Below are positions 55,508 through 63,929 of a stretch of 64,000 bases of DNA, in pieces. Every line of letters starts with the position of its first letter. Position 1 is the first letter of the stretch. The notes below the pieces were generated by a model. The model was not told the origin of the DNA, did no database searches, and saw nothing but the letters and a program-made list of their open reading frames with translations. Origin of the DNA: Microvirga sp. (GTDB taxonomy: Bacteria > Pseudomonadota > Alphaproteobacteria > Rhizobiales > Beijerinckiaceae); NCBI RefSeq assembly GCF_014699075.1, contig NZ_JACXAB010000005.1:186001-250000 (forward strand), read 5' to 3'. A program made the translations under genes and the position numbers.

Positions 55508-56689
55508 TCAAAACAAACTCAGCTGCCCCGTCTCCTTCGGGGGCACCCTGAACAGGTCCGTGCGCAGGCGCAGGTTGCGCTTGTTGAGCCCGAGCCGCTC
55601 ACACGTCGTCTCGAAGCGACGGCCGAGCATCCAGGCATAGGGGCCGACGCCGGATTGGCGGGTGCTCCAGTTCGCATCGTAATCCTTGCCGCCGCAGGCC
55701 TCCTGCAGCAGCGTGAAAACGTGGTTGAGCTTGTCCGGGTAGTGATCGACAAGCCAGTCCCGCATCAGGTCCTTGAGGTCGTGCGGCAGGCGCAGGAGCA
55801 CATAGCCGGCCTCCTGGGCGCCGGCCTCAGCACAGGCCTTCAGAATGGCCTCGATCTCGTGATCGTTGATGGCCGGAATGAAGGGGGCGACCAGCACCGT
55901 CACGGGAATTCCTGCATCCGTGAGCTTGCGAATTGTTTCCAAACGCTTGGCGGGTGTGGCCGCGCGGGGCTCCATGCGGCGGGCGAGCTTCGGATCGAGG
56001 GTGGTAACCGAGATCGCCACCTTGGCGAGTTGCCGCTCGGCCATGGGGCTCAAGAGATCGATGTCGCGGGTGACCAGGGCCGACTTCGTGACGATCGCGA
56101 CCGGATGGTTCATCCGGCTCAGCACTTCGAGGATCGAGCGCGTGATGCGGAATCGCCGCTCCACGGGCTGGTACGGATCGGTGTTGGAGCCGAGCGCGAT
56201 TGGAGAAGGCTGGTACTTTGAAGATTGCAGTTCCTTCTCCAGAAGCTCCGCCGCATTGGGCTTGGCGAAGATCTTGGTTTCGAAATCGAGCCCCGAGGAC
56301 AGGCCCTGGTAGGCGTGGGTGGGCCTAGCAAAGCAATAGGAGCAGCCGTGCTCGCAGCCGCGATACGGGTTGATCGACTTCTTGAAGAGAATATCGGGCG
56401 AGTCATTCCGGGTGACGATGGTGCGCGGCTTCTCGACGATCACCTCGGTGGGCAGGGTCGGAAGCTCTTCCTCCATCTTCCAACCGTCGTCGAAGGCCTC
56501 GCGCTGCGCCGGCTCGTAGCGCCCTGACGGGTTGGCTGAGGCACCGCGGCCGCGGCGGCGGTCCACCTCCACCCGGTAAGCCGGATCGTCCATGCGCCGT
56601 CGGGCGGCCTCGGCCGCCTCCAGGGGCGTACGCTTCACGGGCCTGGAACGGGCAGGATCATGGGCCTGATCCTTGGCGCGAGCTTTCAT
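55508..56689 (-). CDS. PA0069-family radical SAM protein (SplB-like)
   Basis: The 393-residue protein has the radical SAM cluster motif CEHGCSYCFARP (CxxxCxxC, near residue 120) inside the SplB-like frame NPYRGCEHGC; the region LGSNTDPYQPVERRFRITR is also typical of the PA0069/COG1533 family. Spore photoproduct lyase is a relative, but non-sporulating bacteria carry these enzymes for unknown reactions. ATG 56689 begins the family N terminus with a basic, disordered leader; the frame is open to 56797. It is transcribed alone, divergent from the GT2-like gene. Confidence 0.9.
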   Translation of the reverse strand: MKARAKDQAHDPARSRPVKRTPLEAAEAARRRMDDPAYRVEVDRRRGRGASANPSGRYEPAQREAFDDGWKMEEELPTLPTEVIVEKPRTIVTRNDSPDILFKKSINPYRGCEHGCSYCFARPTHAYQGLSSGLDFETKIFAKPNAAELLEKELQSSKYQPSPIALGSNTDPYQPVERRFRITRSILEVLSRMNHPVAIVTKSALVTRDIDLLSPMAERQLAKVAISVTTLDPKLARRMEPRAATPAKRLETIRKLTDAGIPVTVLVAPFIPAINDHEIEAILKACAEAGAQEAGYVLLRLPHDLKDLMRDWLVDHYPDKLNHVFTLLQEACGGKDYDANWSTRQSGVGPYAWMLGRRFETTCERLGLNKRNLRLRTDLFRVPPKETGQLSLF

Positions 56690-56813
56690 GGCAGCCTCGG
56701 GCGAATCTGGTGTCGGAAGCCGCAAGCTTAAGAACAAAACAGGAACAAAATCAAGACAGGATCGGCAGAAATGTCTTGGCGACGGACTGATGAACAAGCG
56801 CTATAGTGTTCAT

Positions 56814-57305
56814 ATGATTACCGTTCTCGTACGCGTGAGCCATGGGCCCGAGGCTCTGGCCGCCACCTTGAGTGCCCTTGTCCCCGCCGTGGCCGAAGGT
56901 CTGGTCGGCGATGCTGTCATCCTGGCGGACAGGCAGGACGAAACCTTGGCGAAGGTTGCCGATGCGGCCGGTGCGACCCTTGTGGTGGCCGAGCACGGTT
57001 CCTGGGCGGATGGCGCGCGGGCGGCGCGGCGCGACTGGCTCCTGTGCCTCGATGATGGCGATATCCCGCAGGAGGGCTGGATCCGGGTGCTCGACCGCTT
57101 CGTCGCTCTGTCGAAGCCGGAGCAGGGACTTGCAAGGATGCGACGTCGGCGAGCCGGCGTGGCGCGTGCTCTCACCAATCTTTTTGCGGATGTGAAGGTG
57201 CGCGCCGGCGATCTGGTTCACCGCCGGGTGCTTTTGAACGAGGTGAGGGCCCGCATGCCCGTGCGGCTCTCCGCCACCATCGAGCGCGATCCGGCCTTCG
57301 TCTGA
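56814..57305 (+). CDS. Glycosyltransferase family 2-like protein
   Basis: The 163-residue protein has the first half of a GT-A fold: a strand start ITVLVRVSHGPEALAATLSAL, a nucleotide-side segment AVILADRQDETLAKVAD and the metal-type acidic motif LLCLDDGDIPQEGW. It is shorter than typical GT2 enzymes (200-300 residues), so it may be a regulatory or reduced member. ATG 56814 stands seven bases after a TATAGT sequence, so the mRNA may be nearly leaderless; ATG 56790 is the alternative. A gene for a 2H-like protein follows after seven bases. Confidence 0.65.
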   Translation: MITVLVRVSHGPEALAATLSALVPAVAEGLVGDAVILADRQDETLAKVADAAGATLVVAEHGSWADGARAARRDWLLCLDDGDIPQEGWIRVLDRFVALSKPEQGLARMRRRRAGVARALTNLFADVKVRAGDLVHRRVLLNEVRARMPVRLSATIERDPAFV

Positions 57306-57312
57306 GCCATTC

Positions 57313-58074
57313 ATGAGCGACTCCCAACCCGCAAGCCTGTTCTGTCAGGATTCCGAACTCGGCTACGAGCGCAGCCGAACGCGTTTCACGTCCGGCGAAG
57401 GACTTGTCCTCGATGAGACCTACCGGCTTGCACACCTGCCGCTCGTTGCGCCGGATCATCCGCGTGTGATCAGCGCGCGGGAAGGTTCGTCCTATGTGAT
57501 GGGCCGGCATGAGCGGGTGTTCTCGCTCGTTCTGCCGATCCCCGGTGATCTCCTGTTCGGATCCCCAGCTTATGGCGCGTTGAACGAGGCGCTGAGAGCG
57601 GCGCCCTTCGCCCACAAGATCGCCTGGGATCTGCTGGACCGACGCAAGGACAAGCTGCATGCAACGATCTGCGGTTCTCTCTCAAGCGGAGAGCCGCCCG
57701 TGCTCGATCAAGGGCAGCGGCAGGAGCTCGGCAAGATCGGACCCATCCACGTCGCGCTTCGTGGATTGTTCTCCGGCAGCGTCAATCGCGGAAGACTCTA
57801 TCTTCGCGCCTATCCTGAAAACCGAATGGGCGAGAACGTCTTCCGCCACATTCAGCGCAGCCTGGGCTGCCGCGAAACCGACCTGTATGTGGTTGGCCTC
57901 TACAACCTTATAGACGATCTTGAGGCCGACGAGACGGCGGCGCTCGCGTCCCTCATCGATTGCTGGTGGGATTGCACGATCCTGCAACTCACCGTGGATC
58001 ATCTCTGGCTCATGGGAGCATGCGACGACCTTGTTCTCGACTCCACGATCGCGGAGTCGGTTTCGCTCGTATGA
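57313..58074 (+). CDS. Uncharacterised protein, possibly 2H-phosphoesterase-like
   Basis: The 253-residue soluble protein is not one I recognise with confidence. It contains KLHATICGSL, which fits the first H-x-T motif of the 2H phosphoesterase family (2'-5' RNA ligase relatives), and near the C terminus VDHLWLMGACDDLVLDS, where a second H-x-S/T would be expected but is not exact. The middle has LYLRAYPENRMGENVF. It lies seven bases behind the GT2-like gene, so both are probably co-transcribed. A catalytic role is unproved; degenerate family membership or another fold remain open. Confidence 0.5.
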   Translation: MSDSQPASLFCQDSELGYERSRTRFTSGEGLVLDETYRLAHLPLVAPDHPRVISAREGSSYVMGRHERVFSLVLPIPGDLLFGSPAYGALNEALRAAPFAHKIAWDLLDRRKDKLHATICGSLSSGEPPVLDQGQRQELGKIGPIHVALRGLFSGSVNRGRLYLRAYPENRMGENVFRHIQRSLGCRETDLYVVGLYNLIDDLEADETAALASLIDCWWDCTILQLTVDHLWLMGACDDLVLDSTIAESVSLV

Positions 58075-58092
58075 GGCCGAGAGCCCGCGTCC

Positions 58093-58647
58093 TCAGCCCT
58101 TGAGCTTGCCCCGCTTCAGGTGCTCGTCGAGGCGCGGCATGATCTCGACGAAGTTGCACGGCCGGTGCCGGTAATCGAGCTGATTGGCCAGGATACCGTC
58201 CCATGCATCCTTGCAGGCGCCGGGCGAGCCCGGCAGCACGAACACGAAGGTCGTGCCGATCACGCCCGCAGTGGCCCGCGACTGGATCGTCGAGGTGCCG
58301 ATCTTGTCGTAGGAGATGCGGTGGAAGACCGCGGAAAAGCCTTCCATCCGCTTGTCGAACAGGGGCTCAATCGCTTCCGGCGTCACGTCGCGGCCAGTAA
58401 AGCCCGTGCCGCCCGTGGTGATGACCACGTCGATGCCGGAATCGTTGACCCAGCCCTGCACCTTGCCGCGGATCGCCTCCACGTCATCCGTCACGATCCC
58501 GCGGTCGGCGAGCCTGTGCCCCGCCTTCGTCAGGAGCTCCGCCAGCGTGGCGCCGGATTTGTCCTCTTCCAGCGAACGCGTGTCGGAGACGGTCAGCACG
58601 GCGATGCTGAGCGGGACGAAGGGGAGGGTGTCGTCGATGCCGGGCAT
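58093..58647 (-). CDS. moaB: Molybdenum cofactor biosynthesis protein B
   Basis: The 184-residue protein is a MoaB/MogA-type enzyme of molybdopterin synthesis, with IAVLTVSDTRSLEEDKSGATL at the N terminus, the substrate loop DVVITTGGTGFTGRDVTPEAIE and VFVLPGSPGACKDAWDGIL. It adenylates molybdopterin before molybdenum insertion, or assists a step close to it. The gene is convergent with the 2H-like gene and alone on its strand; other moa genes are not in the window. Confidence 0.93.
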   Translation of the reverse strand: MPGIDDTLPFVPLSIAVLTVSDTRSLEEDKSGATLAELLTKAGHRLADRGIVTDDVEAIRGKVQGWVNDSGIDVVITTGGTGFTGRDVTPEAIEPLFDKRMEGFSAVFHRISYDKIGTSTIQSRATAGVIGTTFVFVLPGSPGACKDAWDGILANQLDYRHRPCNFVEIMPRLDEHLKRGKLKG

Positions 58648-58873
58648 GAAGAGGGCCTGTTCTTCGGGAAAGCGTTCAGCGTCAGCAATGCAGGAGACTA
58701 GAGCCTGTCACTATGTATTACACCTGGATTTTGGGGCTCAAAAGGCGCATCGTTAGACCTGTCAGACCGCGGTCAAAAAGTGACCGGGATGATTGCGTAC
58801 AACTTAGTCGACCGGATCCCCGACGGGCGTCCGTGAACTCGTGCCACAGCACGTCCAATCTTGGAGGGGTTGT

Positions 58874-59467
58874 ATGATGAAACGCAAGCTCATCGCAGCA
58901 TTGACCTCAGGGCTGTTCGTCCTGCCCTCACTCGCAACTGCGCAGCAAGCCCTCTCCGTCAAGCCGCTGGTTGAGAGGAAAGTGACGGAGTTGCCGGCAG
59001 GGGACCTGTTCTGGCGGATCCACACCTTCGATAACAAAGAACAGGCGCAATCGGCTGCAGGTCCCTTAGGATTAGTGGCCGAGTACGAAGGCAAGGTTTG
59101 GCTCTTCGAGCTTGGCCGCGCAGGAGAAGCCTCGAAGGGTGGCAGGCAAGTCGCCGAGATCGGTCCGCTTCCAAGGATCAGTGCGCCGCAGTATCTTCTT
59201 CGCATCAACGAGGCAGGCGGTCCTCCAGGCAGCGTCACATCCGTGCACACTCATCCAGGGTCAGAGGCGTTCTACGTGCTCGCCGGAGAACTGACGCAAA
59301 GGACCCCGCAGGGGGTGGCACGCGTCACCGCCGGCCAGACCCTGGTCGGTCATGCAGGCGACGTTCCGATGGAAGTGTCGAGCAGCGGTTCAGCCGAATT
59401 AAAGGAGTTCGCGCTTTTCGTGGTGGATGCTGGCAAGCCGTTCTCATCACCGGCTCACCTTCACTGA
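58874..59467 (+). CDS. Exported cupin-domain protein
   Basis: The 197-residue protein has a signal peptide (MKRKLIAALTSGLFVLPSLA, cleavage near ATAQ) and a cupin fold with the metal motif SVHTHPGSEAFYVLAGELTQRT (two histidines and a glutamate) near residue 120. The later cupin motif QTLVGHAGDVPMEV gives the third histidine. No enzyme activity can be assigned. GGAGGGG lies upstream of the tandem ATGs at 58874 and 58877. It stands alone, divergent from moaB, with a 226-base gap between in which I see no feature. Confidence 0.82.
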   Translation: MMKRKLIAALTSGLFVLPSLATAQQALSVKPLVERKVTELPAGDLFWRIHTFDNKEQAQSAAGPLGLVAEYEGKVWLFELGRAGEASKGGRQVAEIGPLPRISAPQYLLRINEAGGPPGSVTSVHTHPGSEAFYVLAGELTQRTPQGVARVTAGQTLVGHAGDVPMEVSSSGSAELKEFALFVVDAGKPFSSPAHLH

Positions 59468-59556
59468 GGCACACTCATTAAGAGAGTATCCAAGAGGGCG
59501 ATCTCACATTGCCCTCAAGGCCCTCACGTCGCCCTCGGAGACCTTGTTCAGGGCTC

Positions 59557-60423
59557 TTAAAGCCTGCTTGTCCGGAACGTATCGCAGGCCTGGACCTGTC
59601 CGGTCTTCAATCCGGTGGTGAGCCAGCGCATGCGCTGTTCGGAGGAGCCGTGGGTGAAGCTGTCGGGCACCACGCGGCCCTGTGACTGCTTCTGCAGCCG
59701 GTCGTCGCCGATGGCCTCCGCTGCACGGATGGCCTCTTCGATGTCGCCCTGCTCGAGCGATTTCCAGCGCTGATCCGAATGATGCGCCCAGACGCCCGCG
59801 AGGCAATCGGCCATCAGCTCGACGCGCACGGAAAGCTGATTGCCTTCCGTTTTGCTGACCTGCTGCTGGCGCTCCTGCACGCGGGGCAGGATACCGAGCA
59901 CGTTCTCCACATGGTGCCCGACCTCATGGGCGAGCACATAGGCGTAGGCGAAGTCGCCGCCGGCGCGGAAACGGCTCTTCATCTCCTCGAAGAAGGAAAG
60001 ATCGATGTAAACGGTCTGATCGAGCGGGCAGTAGAACGGCCCCATGGCCGATTGCGCACCGCCGCAGCCGGAGCGGGTCTGGCCGGAGAACAGCACGAGC
60101 TTCGGAGCCTGATACTGGCGATTGGCCTGCTGGGGCAGAACCGTGTTCCACACGTCTTCCGTGTTGCCGAGAATAGCGGCAGCGAAGCGACCCGCCTCAT
60201 CCTGCGGCGCACCCTGTCGGCCCTGCTGTTGCTGCTGATAGCCCGAGCCGCCGCCCGTCATCATCTCGGCGCCGCCGATCAGGATGCGGGGATCGATGCC
60301 CAGCGCCCAGCCGACCAGGCCGAGGATCACCATGGCGCCTATTCCGAGCCCTCCGCCGCCCGCCATGCCCATGCCGCGACGGTCTTCCACATTGGACGAG
60401 GTTCGAAAGTCTTGCCAGCGCAT
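59557..60423 (-). CDS. YpfJ-type neutral zinc metallopeptidase
   Basis: The 288-residue protein belongs to the YpfJ (neutral zinc metallopeptidase, DUF) family: it starts MRWQDFRTSSNVEDRRGMG, has one membrane segment (LGIGAMVILGLVGWALGI), a Gln-rich linker, the conserved cysteine pair CGGAQSAMGPFYC, and the zinc motif VLAHEVGHHVENVLGIL (HExxH). Physiological substrates are unknown. It is the last gene of a group ogt, UDG, ypfJ on the minus strand. Confidence 0.93.
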   Translation of the reverse strand: MRWQDFRTSSNVEDRRGMGMAGGGGLGIGAMVILGLVGWALGIDPRILIGGAEMMTGGGSGYQQQQQGRQGAPQDEAGRFAAAILGNTEDVWNTVLPQQANRQYQAPKLVLFSGQTRSGCGGAQSAMGPFYCPLDQTVYIDLSFFEEMKSRFRAGGDFAYAYVLAHEVGHHVENVLGILPRVQERQQQVSKTEGNQLSVRVELMADCLAGVWAHHSDQRWKSLEQGDIEEAIRAAEAIGDDRLQKQSQGRVVPDSFTHGSSEQRMRWLTTGLKTGQVQACDTFRTSRL

Positions 60424-60501
60424 CGCTCACCTTCCAGCCGCAGCACAGGTCACTGCAGAAGCTTAAGGCGTAAGCATATGAACCGGTTCCGAAAGGACGC
60501 C

Positions 60502-61320
60502 TTACTCGCGCCCGTCCAGGGCCCGCCGCAGGGCCTGGAAATCGCGCCAGCCGAGGCGCTTCTGCAAGGGCTGGCGCAGGAGATAGGCCGGGTGCAGGGT
60601 CGGCAGCGCCTTGATCTCGCGCCCATCCTCGGCCTTGTAGGTGAACCAGCGCCCGCGGGTGCGCAGGATGCCTTCCTTGGTTCCGAGCAGGTTCTGGGCG
60701 GCAGGACCGCCGAGGCAGAGCAGGAATTCAGGCGACGCCAACTCGATCTGCCGCGCGATGAACGGCTTGCAGATGGCGATTTCCTGAGGCGTCGGCGTGC
60801 GGTTGCCTGGCGGACGCCAGGGCACGATGTTGGCCACGTAGACTTGGGTGCGGTCGAGCCCGATGGTGGCGAGCATCCGGTCGAGCAGCTGGCCGGAGCG
60901 GCCCATGAACGGCTTGCCGATCCGGTCCTCATCCGCACCAGGAGCCTCGCCCACCAGCATCACCCGGCCTTCCGGGTTGCCATCCGCGAAAGCGAGGTTC
61001 TTGGCCGAGAACTTCAGGGCGCAGCCGTCGAAGCCTGCCAAGATCGCCTCGAGCTCCTCCAGGGACTGCGCGTGGCGGGCCTGCTCGCGGGCCATGCCGG
61101 CAACTTCCTCGGGCGCACTGGCGGCAGCCTTCGGAAGGGCGCGGGGGGAGGGTGCCGGCTGAGCCGGGGGAGCCTTGGGGCCTTGAGGCTTGGCGGGCTC
61201 GGCCTTGGGTTCCGCGAAGCGGTTATGCGGGGTCTCGTCGAGCGCGAGATCGACGCCTGCCTCGACATGGAAGTCGAGCAGCGCCTGGATAGCGTCGCGG
61301 TCGGAGGGGAGATCCTGCAT
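60502..61320 (-). CDS. Uracil-DNA glycosylase, family 4-like without the full iron-sulfur set
   Basis: The 272-residue protein has an alanine- and proline-rich N-terminal extension (to about residue 70) and then a family 4/UDG-superfamily domain: motif A VMLVGEAPGADEDRIGKPFMG and motif B LPTLHPAYLLRQPLQK. Family 4 enzymes bind a [4Fe-4S] cluster with four cysteines; here only three cysteines exist in the protein. Position two reads lysine (DGCALK) and position three tryptophan (VPWRPPGNR), so a normal cluster is unlikely. The ATG has no ribosome-binding site but sits seven bases after a -10-like TTACAT, as in ogt. Confidence 0.88.
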   Translation of the reverse strand: MQDLPSDRDAIQALLDFHVEAGVDLALDETPHNRFAEPKAEPAKPQGPKAPPAQPAPSPRALPKAAASAPEEVAGMAREQARHAQSLEELEAILAGFDGCALKFSAKNLAFADGNPEGRVMLVGEAPGADEDRIGKPFMGRSGQLLDRMLATIGLDRTQVYVANIVPWRPPGNRTPTPQEIAICKPFIARQIELASPEFLLCLGGPAAQNLLGTKEGILRTRGRWFTYKAEDGREIKALPTLHPAYLLRQPLQKRLGWRDFQALRRALDGRE

Positions 61321-61327
61321 GATCCGT

Positions 61328-61355
61328 ATGTAAGCATTCCAGGGGCTGTGGACAA
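61328..61355 (-). promoter_or_regulatory. Predicted leaderless promoter of the UDG gene
   Basis: On the minus strand TTGTCC (61355-61350) and TTACAT (61333-61328) are 16 bases apart, and the start codon follows seven bases later, where transcription would begin. The same arrangement and sequence stand before ogt. Confidence 0.55.
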
Positions 61356-61391
61356 CTCAAGTCCGCAAAGAACCCAAGGGATCTTAAACCC

Positions 61392-61958
61392 CTACGAAAT
61401 CAGGTCGAAGAGCGTCGGGCTCTCGTCACGTCTGGCACCTTCGATGGCAAGGAGGAGGAGCTTGGTCGAGGCGCCGCCATTGGCCGAGAAGCCGCCCAGC
61501 CTGCCGTCCGCCGCGACGACCCGGTGGCACGGCACGATGACGGCAAACGGATTGCGCCCGAGGGACTGGCCGATGGCCCGGGCGTTGTTGATGCCGAGCC
61601 GCGCGGCAACCTCACCGTACGTCAGCACCCGGCCGGGTGGAATGCTGCGGGCAACCTCGTAAACGCCGCGGTCGAAATCCGACACGCCGTCCATGTCCAG
61701 CGTCACGGCCGACAAGTCGCGCGCTTCACCCTGCAGCAGAGCCGTCACATCGGCGATGATGTGCTGGATGTCCGGCGGCGGTGGGGCCTCGACAACGCCC
61801 GGAAAACGCTTTGCGATGCGACTGCGGGTCTTAGGGGCATGGTCCTCAGGCAACTGGAAGCCGATGACGCCACGCTTGTTCCAGGCCAGCCCACAGAGGC
61901 CGATGGTGGTCTCGAAAAGCGTGTAGAACGCGGTATGGGTCGACGGATTGGCCTGCAT
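61392..61958 (-). CDS. ogt: Methylated-DNA-protein-cysteine methyltransferase (Ogt-like)
   Basis: Ogt repairs O6-methylguanine by moving the methyl group to its own cysteine, once per molecule. The 188-residue protein has the active site FAVIVPCHRVVAADGRLGGF and the DNA-binding wing IPPGRVLTYGEVAARLG with the arginine finger region NNARAIGQSLGRNP. It is a single-domain type without the Ada N terminus. I choose ATG 61958 (MQANPSTHTAFYT) over 61967 because the matching promoter-leader of the UDG gene lacks the earlier ATG and begins its protein at the same position. Confidence 0.95.
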   Translation of the reverse strand: MQANPSTHTAFYTLFETTIGLCGLAWNKRGVIGFQLPEDHAPKTRSRIAKRFPGVVEAPPPPDIQHIIADVTALLQGEARDLSAVTLDMDGVSDFDRGVYEVARSIPPGRVLTYGEVAARLGINNARAIGQSLGRNPFAVIVPCHRVVAADGRLGGFSANGGASTKLLLLAIEGARRDESPTLFDLIS

Positions 61959-61965
61959 GATCCGC

Positions 61966-61994
61966 ATGTAAGCACCAGCGGGGCTTGTGAACAA
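61966..61994 (-). promoter_or_regulatory. Predicted leaderless promoter of ogt, nearly identical to that of the UDG gene
   Basis: TTGTTC (61994-61989) and TTACAT (61971-61966) are 17 bases apart, with the ATG again seven bases behind. Common sequence with the UDG promoter includes GTTGTNCACA, GCCCC, TGCTTACAT and CGGATCATGCAG. Confidence 0.55.
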
Positions 61995-62240
61995 CCGGAG
62001 GAGCCGTCACGGCACGAAAACTCCACGGCTGCTCTCGGAAGCGAAGATACGCGTGACTGGAGTTCGAAGCTCACCATCCTGAATTGGACGTCCAGGCATA
62101 ACCTTATGCAGAATGAGCGCTTTCCGGCATGCTAGAGGCGCGTTAGGAAAACGGCATGCTGCAAGGCTGCACTTGAGAAGCCGACCAGACTGTTCATATA
62201 TAAACTATCTGCCATCTAAGAGCACGTATCTGGAGGAGAC

Positions 62241-63908
62241 ATGATGTCCGACCTGCCCGCCCGTGAATCAATGGAATTCGACGTCGTCGTCGTGGGCGCG
62301 GGTCCCGCAGGCCTGGCGACCGCCATCCGGCTCAAGCAGCAGGCAATGGAGCAGGGCGCGGACATCTCCGTGGTCGTGGTGGAGAAGGGCTCCGAGGTCG
62401 GCGCGCATATCCTGTCCGGCGCCGTGATCGACCCGATCGGCCTCGACGGTCTCCTGCCGGACTGGCGCTCCGATCCGGATCGCCCGCTCAAGACCGAAGT
62501 CACGGCCGACGAGTTCATGTATCTGGGCCATGCCGGCGGCGTGACGCTGCCCAACGTGTTCATGCCCAAGCTCATGAACAACCACGGCAACTACATCGGC
62601 TCGCTCGGCAACGTCGCCCGCTATCTCGGCCGCAAGGCTGAAGAAGTCGGCGTCGAGATCTATCCGGGCTTCCCGGCAGCGGAAGTGCTGATCGAGGACG
62701 GCAAGGTGGTGGGCGTGGCCACCGGCGACATGGGGATCAGCCGCAACGGCGAGGCCAACGCCAACTTCACCCGCGGCATGGAGCTGCGCGCCAAGTACAC
62801 GATCTTCGGTGAAGGCGCCCGTGGCTCGCTCACCAAGCAGATGGTCGAGCGCTTCGGCCTGAACGCGGGCAAGGATCACCAGAAATACGGCATCGGCATC
62901 AAGGAGCTGTGGCAGGTCAAGCCCGAGCACTTCCGGCCGGGCCTCGTGCGCCATTCCATGGGCTGGCCGCTGCCGAACAATTCCGGCGGCGGCTCCTGGC
63001 TCTACCATTTCGACGATAATCTGGTGTCCGTCGGTTTCGTGGTGCACCTCAACTACAAGAACCCGACCCTGTCGCCTTTCGACGAGTTCCAGCGCTTCAA
63101 GACGCACCCGATGGTGCGCGAGGTGTTCGAGGGCGCCAAGCGCATCGGCTACGGGGCGCGCGCCATCATGGAAGGCGGCTGGCAGTCGGTGCCGCGCCTT
63201 TCGTTCCCGGGCGGCTGTCTCGTGGGCGATTCCGCCGGCTTCGTGAACGTGCCGCGCATCAAGGGCAGCCACAACGCCATCCTGTCGGGCATGCTCTGCG
63301 CCGACCACGTGTTCGCGGCCCTGCAGGCGGGCCGTGCCCATGACGAGGTCGCTTCTTACGAGGAGTCATGGCGCTCCTCGCCTATCGGCTACGATCTGAA
63401 GCGCGTGCGCAACGTGAAGCCGCTCTGGTCGAAATACGGCACCACGGCCGGCGTGGCTTTGGGTGGCCTCGACATGTGGCTGACCGAGATCTTCGGCTGG
63501 TCGCCCTTCGGCACCATGAGCCACGGCAAGCCGGACCACGAGTGCCTGCTGCCGCTGTCCCAGGTAAAGCCGATCAAGTACGACAAGCCTGACGGGGTGC
63601 TCACCTTCGACAAGCTGTCCTCGGTGTTCCTGTCCAACACCAACCACGAGGAGGACCAGCCAGTCCACCTCAAGGTCAAGGACATGGGCCTGCAGAAGGG
63701 CTCAGAGCACGATGTCTTCGGCGGCCCGTCGCAGCGCTACTGCCCCGCGGGCGTGTATGAGTGGGTCGAGGGCGAGGGTGGCGTGCGCTACCAGATCAAC
63801 GCCCAGAACTGCGTCCACTGCAAAACCTGCGACATCAAGGATCCCAACCAGAACATCAACTGGGTCACGCCCGAGGGCGGCGGCGGGCCGAACTACGTCA
63901 ACATGTGA
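62241..63908 (+). CDS. Electron transfer flavoprotein-ubiquinone oxidoreductase
   Basis: ETF-QO passes electrons from acyl-CoA and similar dehydrogenases through ETF to the quinone pool at the inner membrane. The 555-residue protein has the FAD-binding motif VVVVGAGPAGLATAIRL at the N terminus, the membrane-surface region FPGGCLVGDSAGFVNVPRIK, and the C-terminal iron-sulfur domain with cysteines in YCPAG and NCVHCKTCDIKDPNQNI, ending GGPNY. GGAGGAG stands just before ATG 62241. The ETF subunits are not in the window. Length is as usual for the family. Confidence 0.97.
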   Translation: MMSDLPARESMEFDVVVVGAGPAGLATAIRLKQQAMEQGADISVVVVEKGSEVGAHILSGAVIDPIGLDGLLPDWRSDPDRPLKTEVTADEFMYLGHAGGVTLPNVFMPKLMNNHGNYIGSLGNVARYLGRKAEEVGVEIYPGFPAAEVLIEDGKVVGVATGDMGISRNGEANANFTRGMELRAKYTIFGEGARGSLTKQMVERFGLNAGKDHQKYGIGIKELWQVKPEHFRPGLVRHSMGWPLPNNSGGGSWLYHFDDNLVSVGFVVHLNYKNPTLSPFDEFQRFKTHPMVREVFEGAKRIGYGARAIMEGGWQSVPRLSFPGGCLVGDSAGFVNVPRIKGSHNAILSGMLCADHVFAALQAGRAHDEVASYEESWRSSPIGYDLKRVRNVKPLWSKYGTTAGVALGGLDMWLTEIFGWSPFGTMSHGKPDHECLLPLSQVKPIKYDKPDGVLTFDKLSSVFLSNTNHEEDQPVHLKVKDMGLQKGSEHDVFGGPSQRYCPAGVYEWVEGEGGVRYQINAQNCVHCKTCDIKDPNQNINWVTPEGGGGPNYVNM

Positions 63909-63929
63909 GAGTGGATGCCCTTTCCGTCG

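Noticed and set aside
56776-56814. A consensus promoter TTGGCG/TATAGT before the GT2-like gene
   Set aside because: The spacing is 20 bases, too long for a standard sigma-70 promoter; only the TATAGT close to the ATG is noted.
59490-59520. Hairpin GAGGGC/GCCCTC downstream of the cupin gene as a terminator
   Set aside because: The six-base stem has a long loop and no T run; support is too weak to list it.
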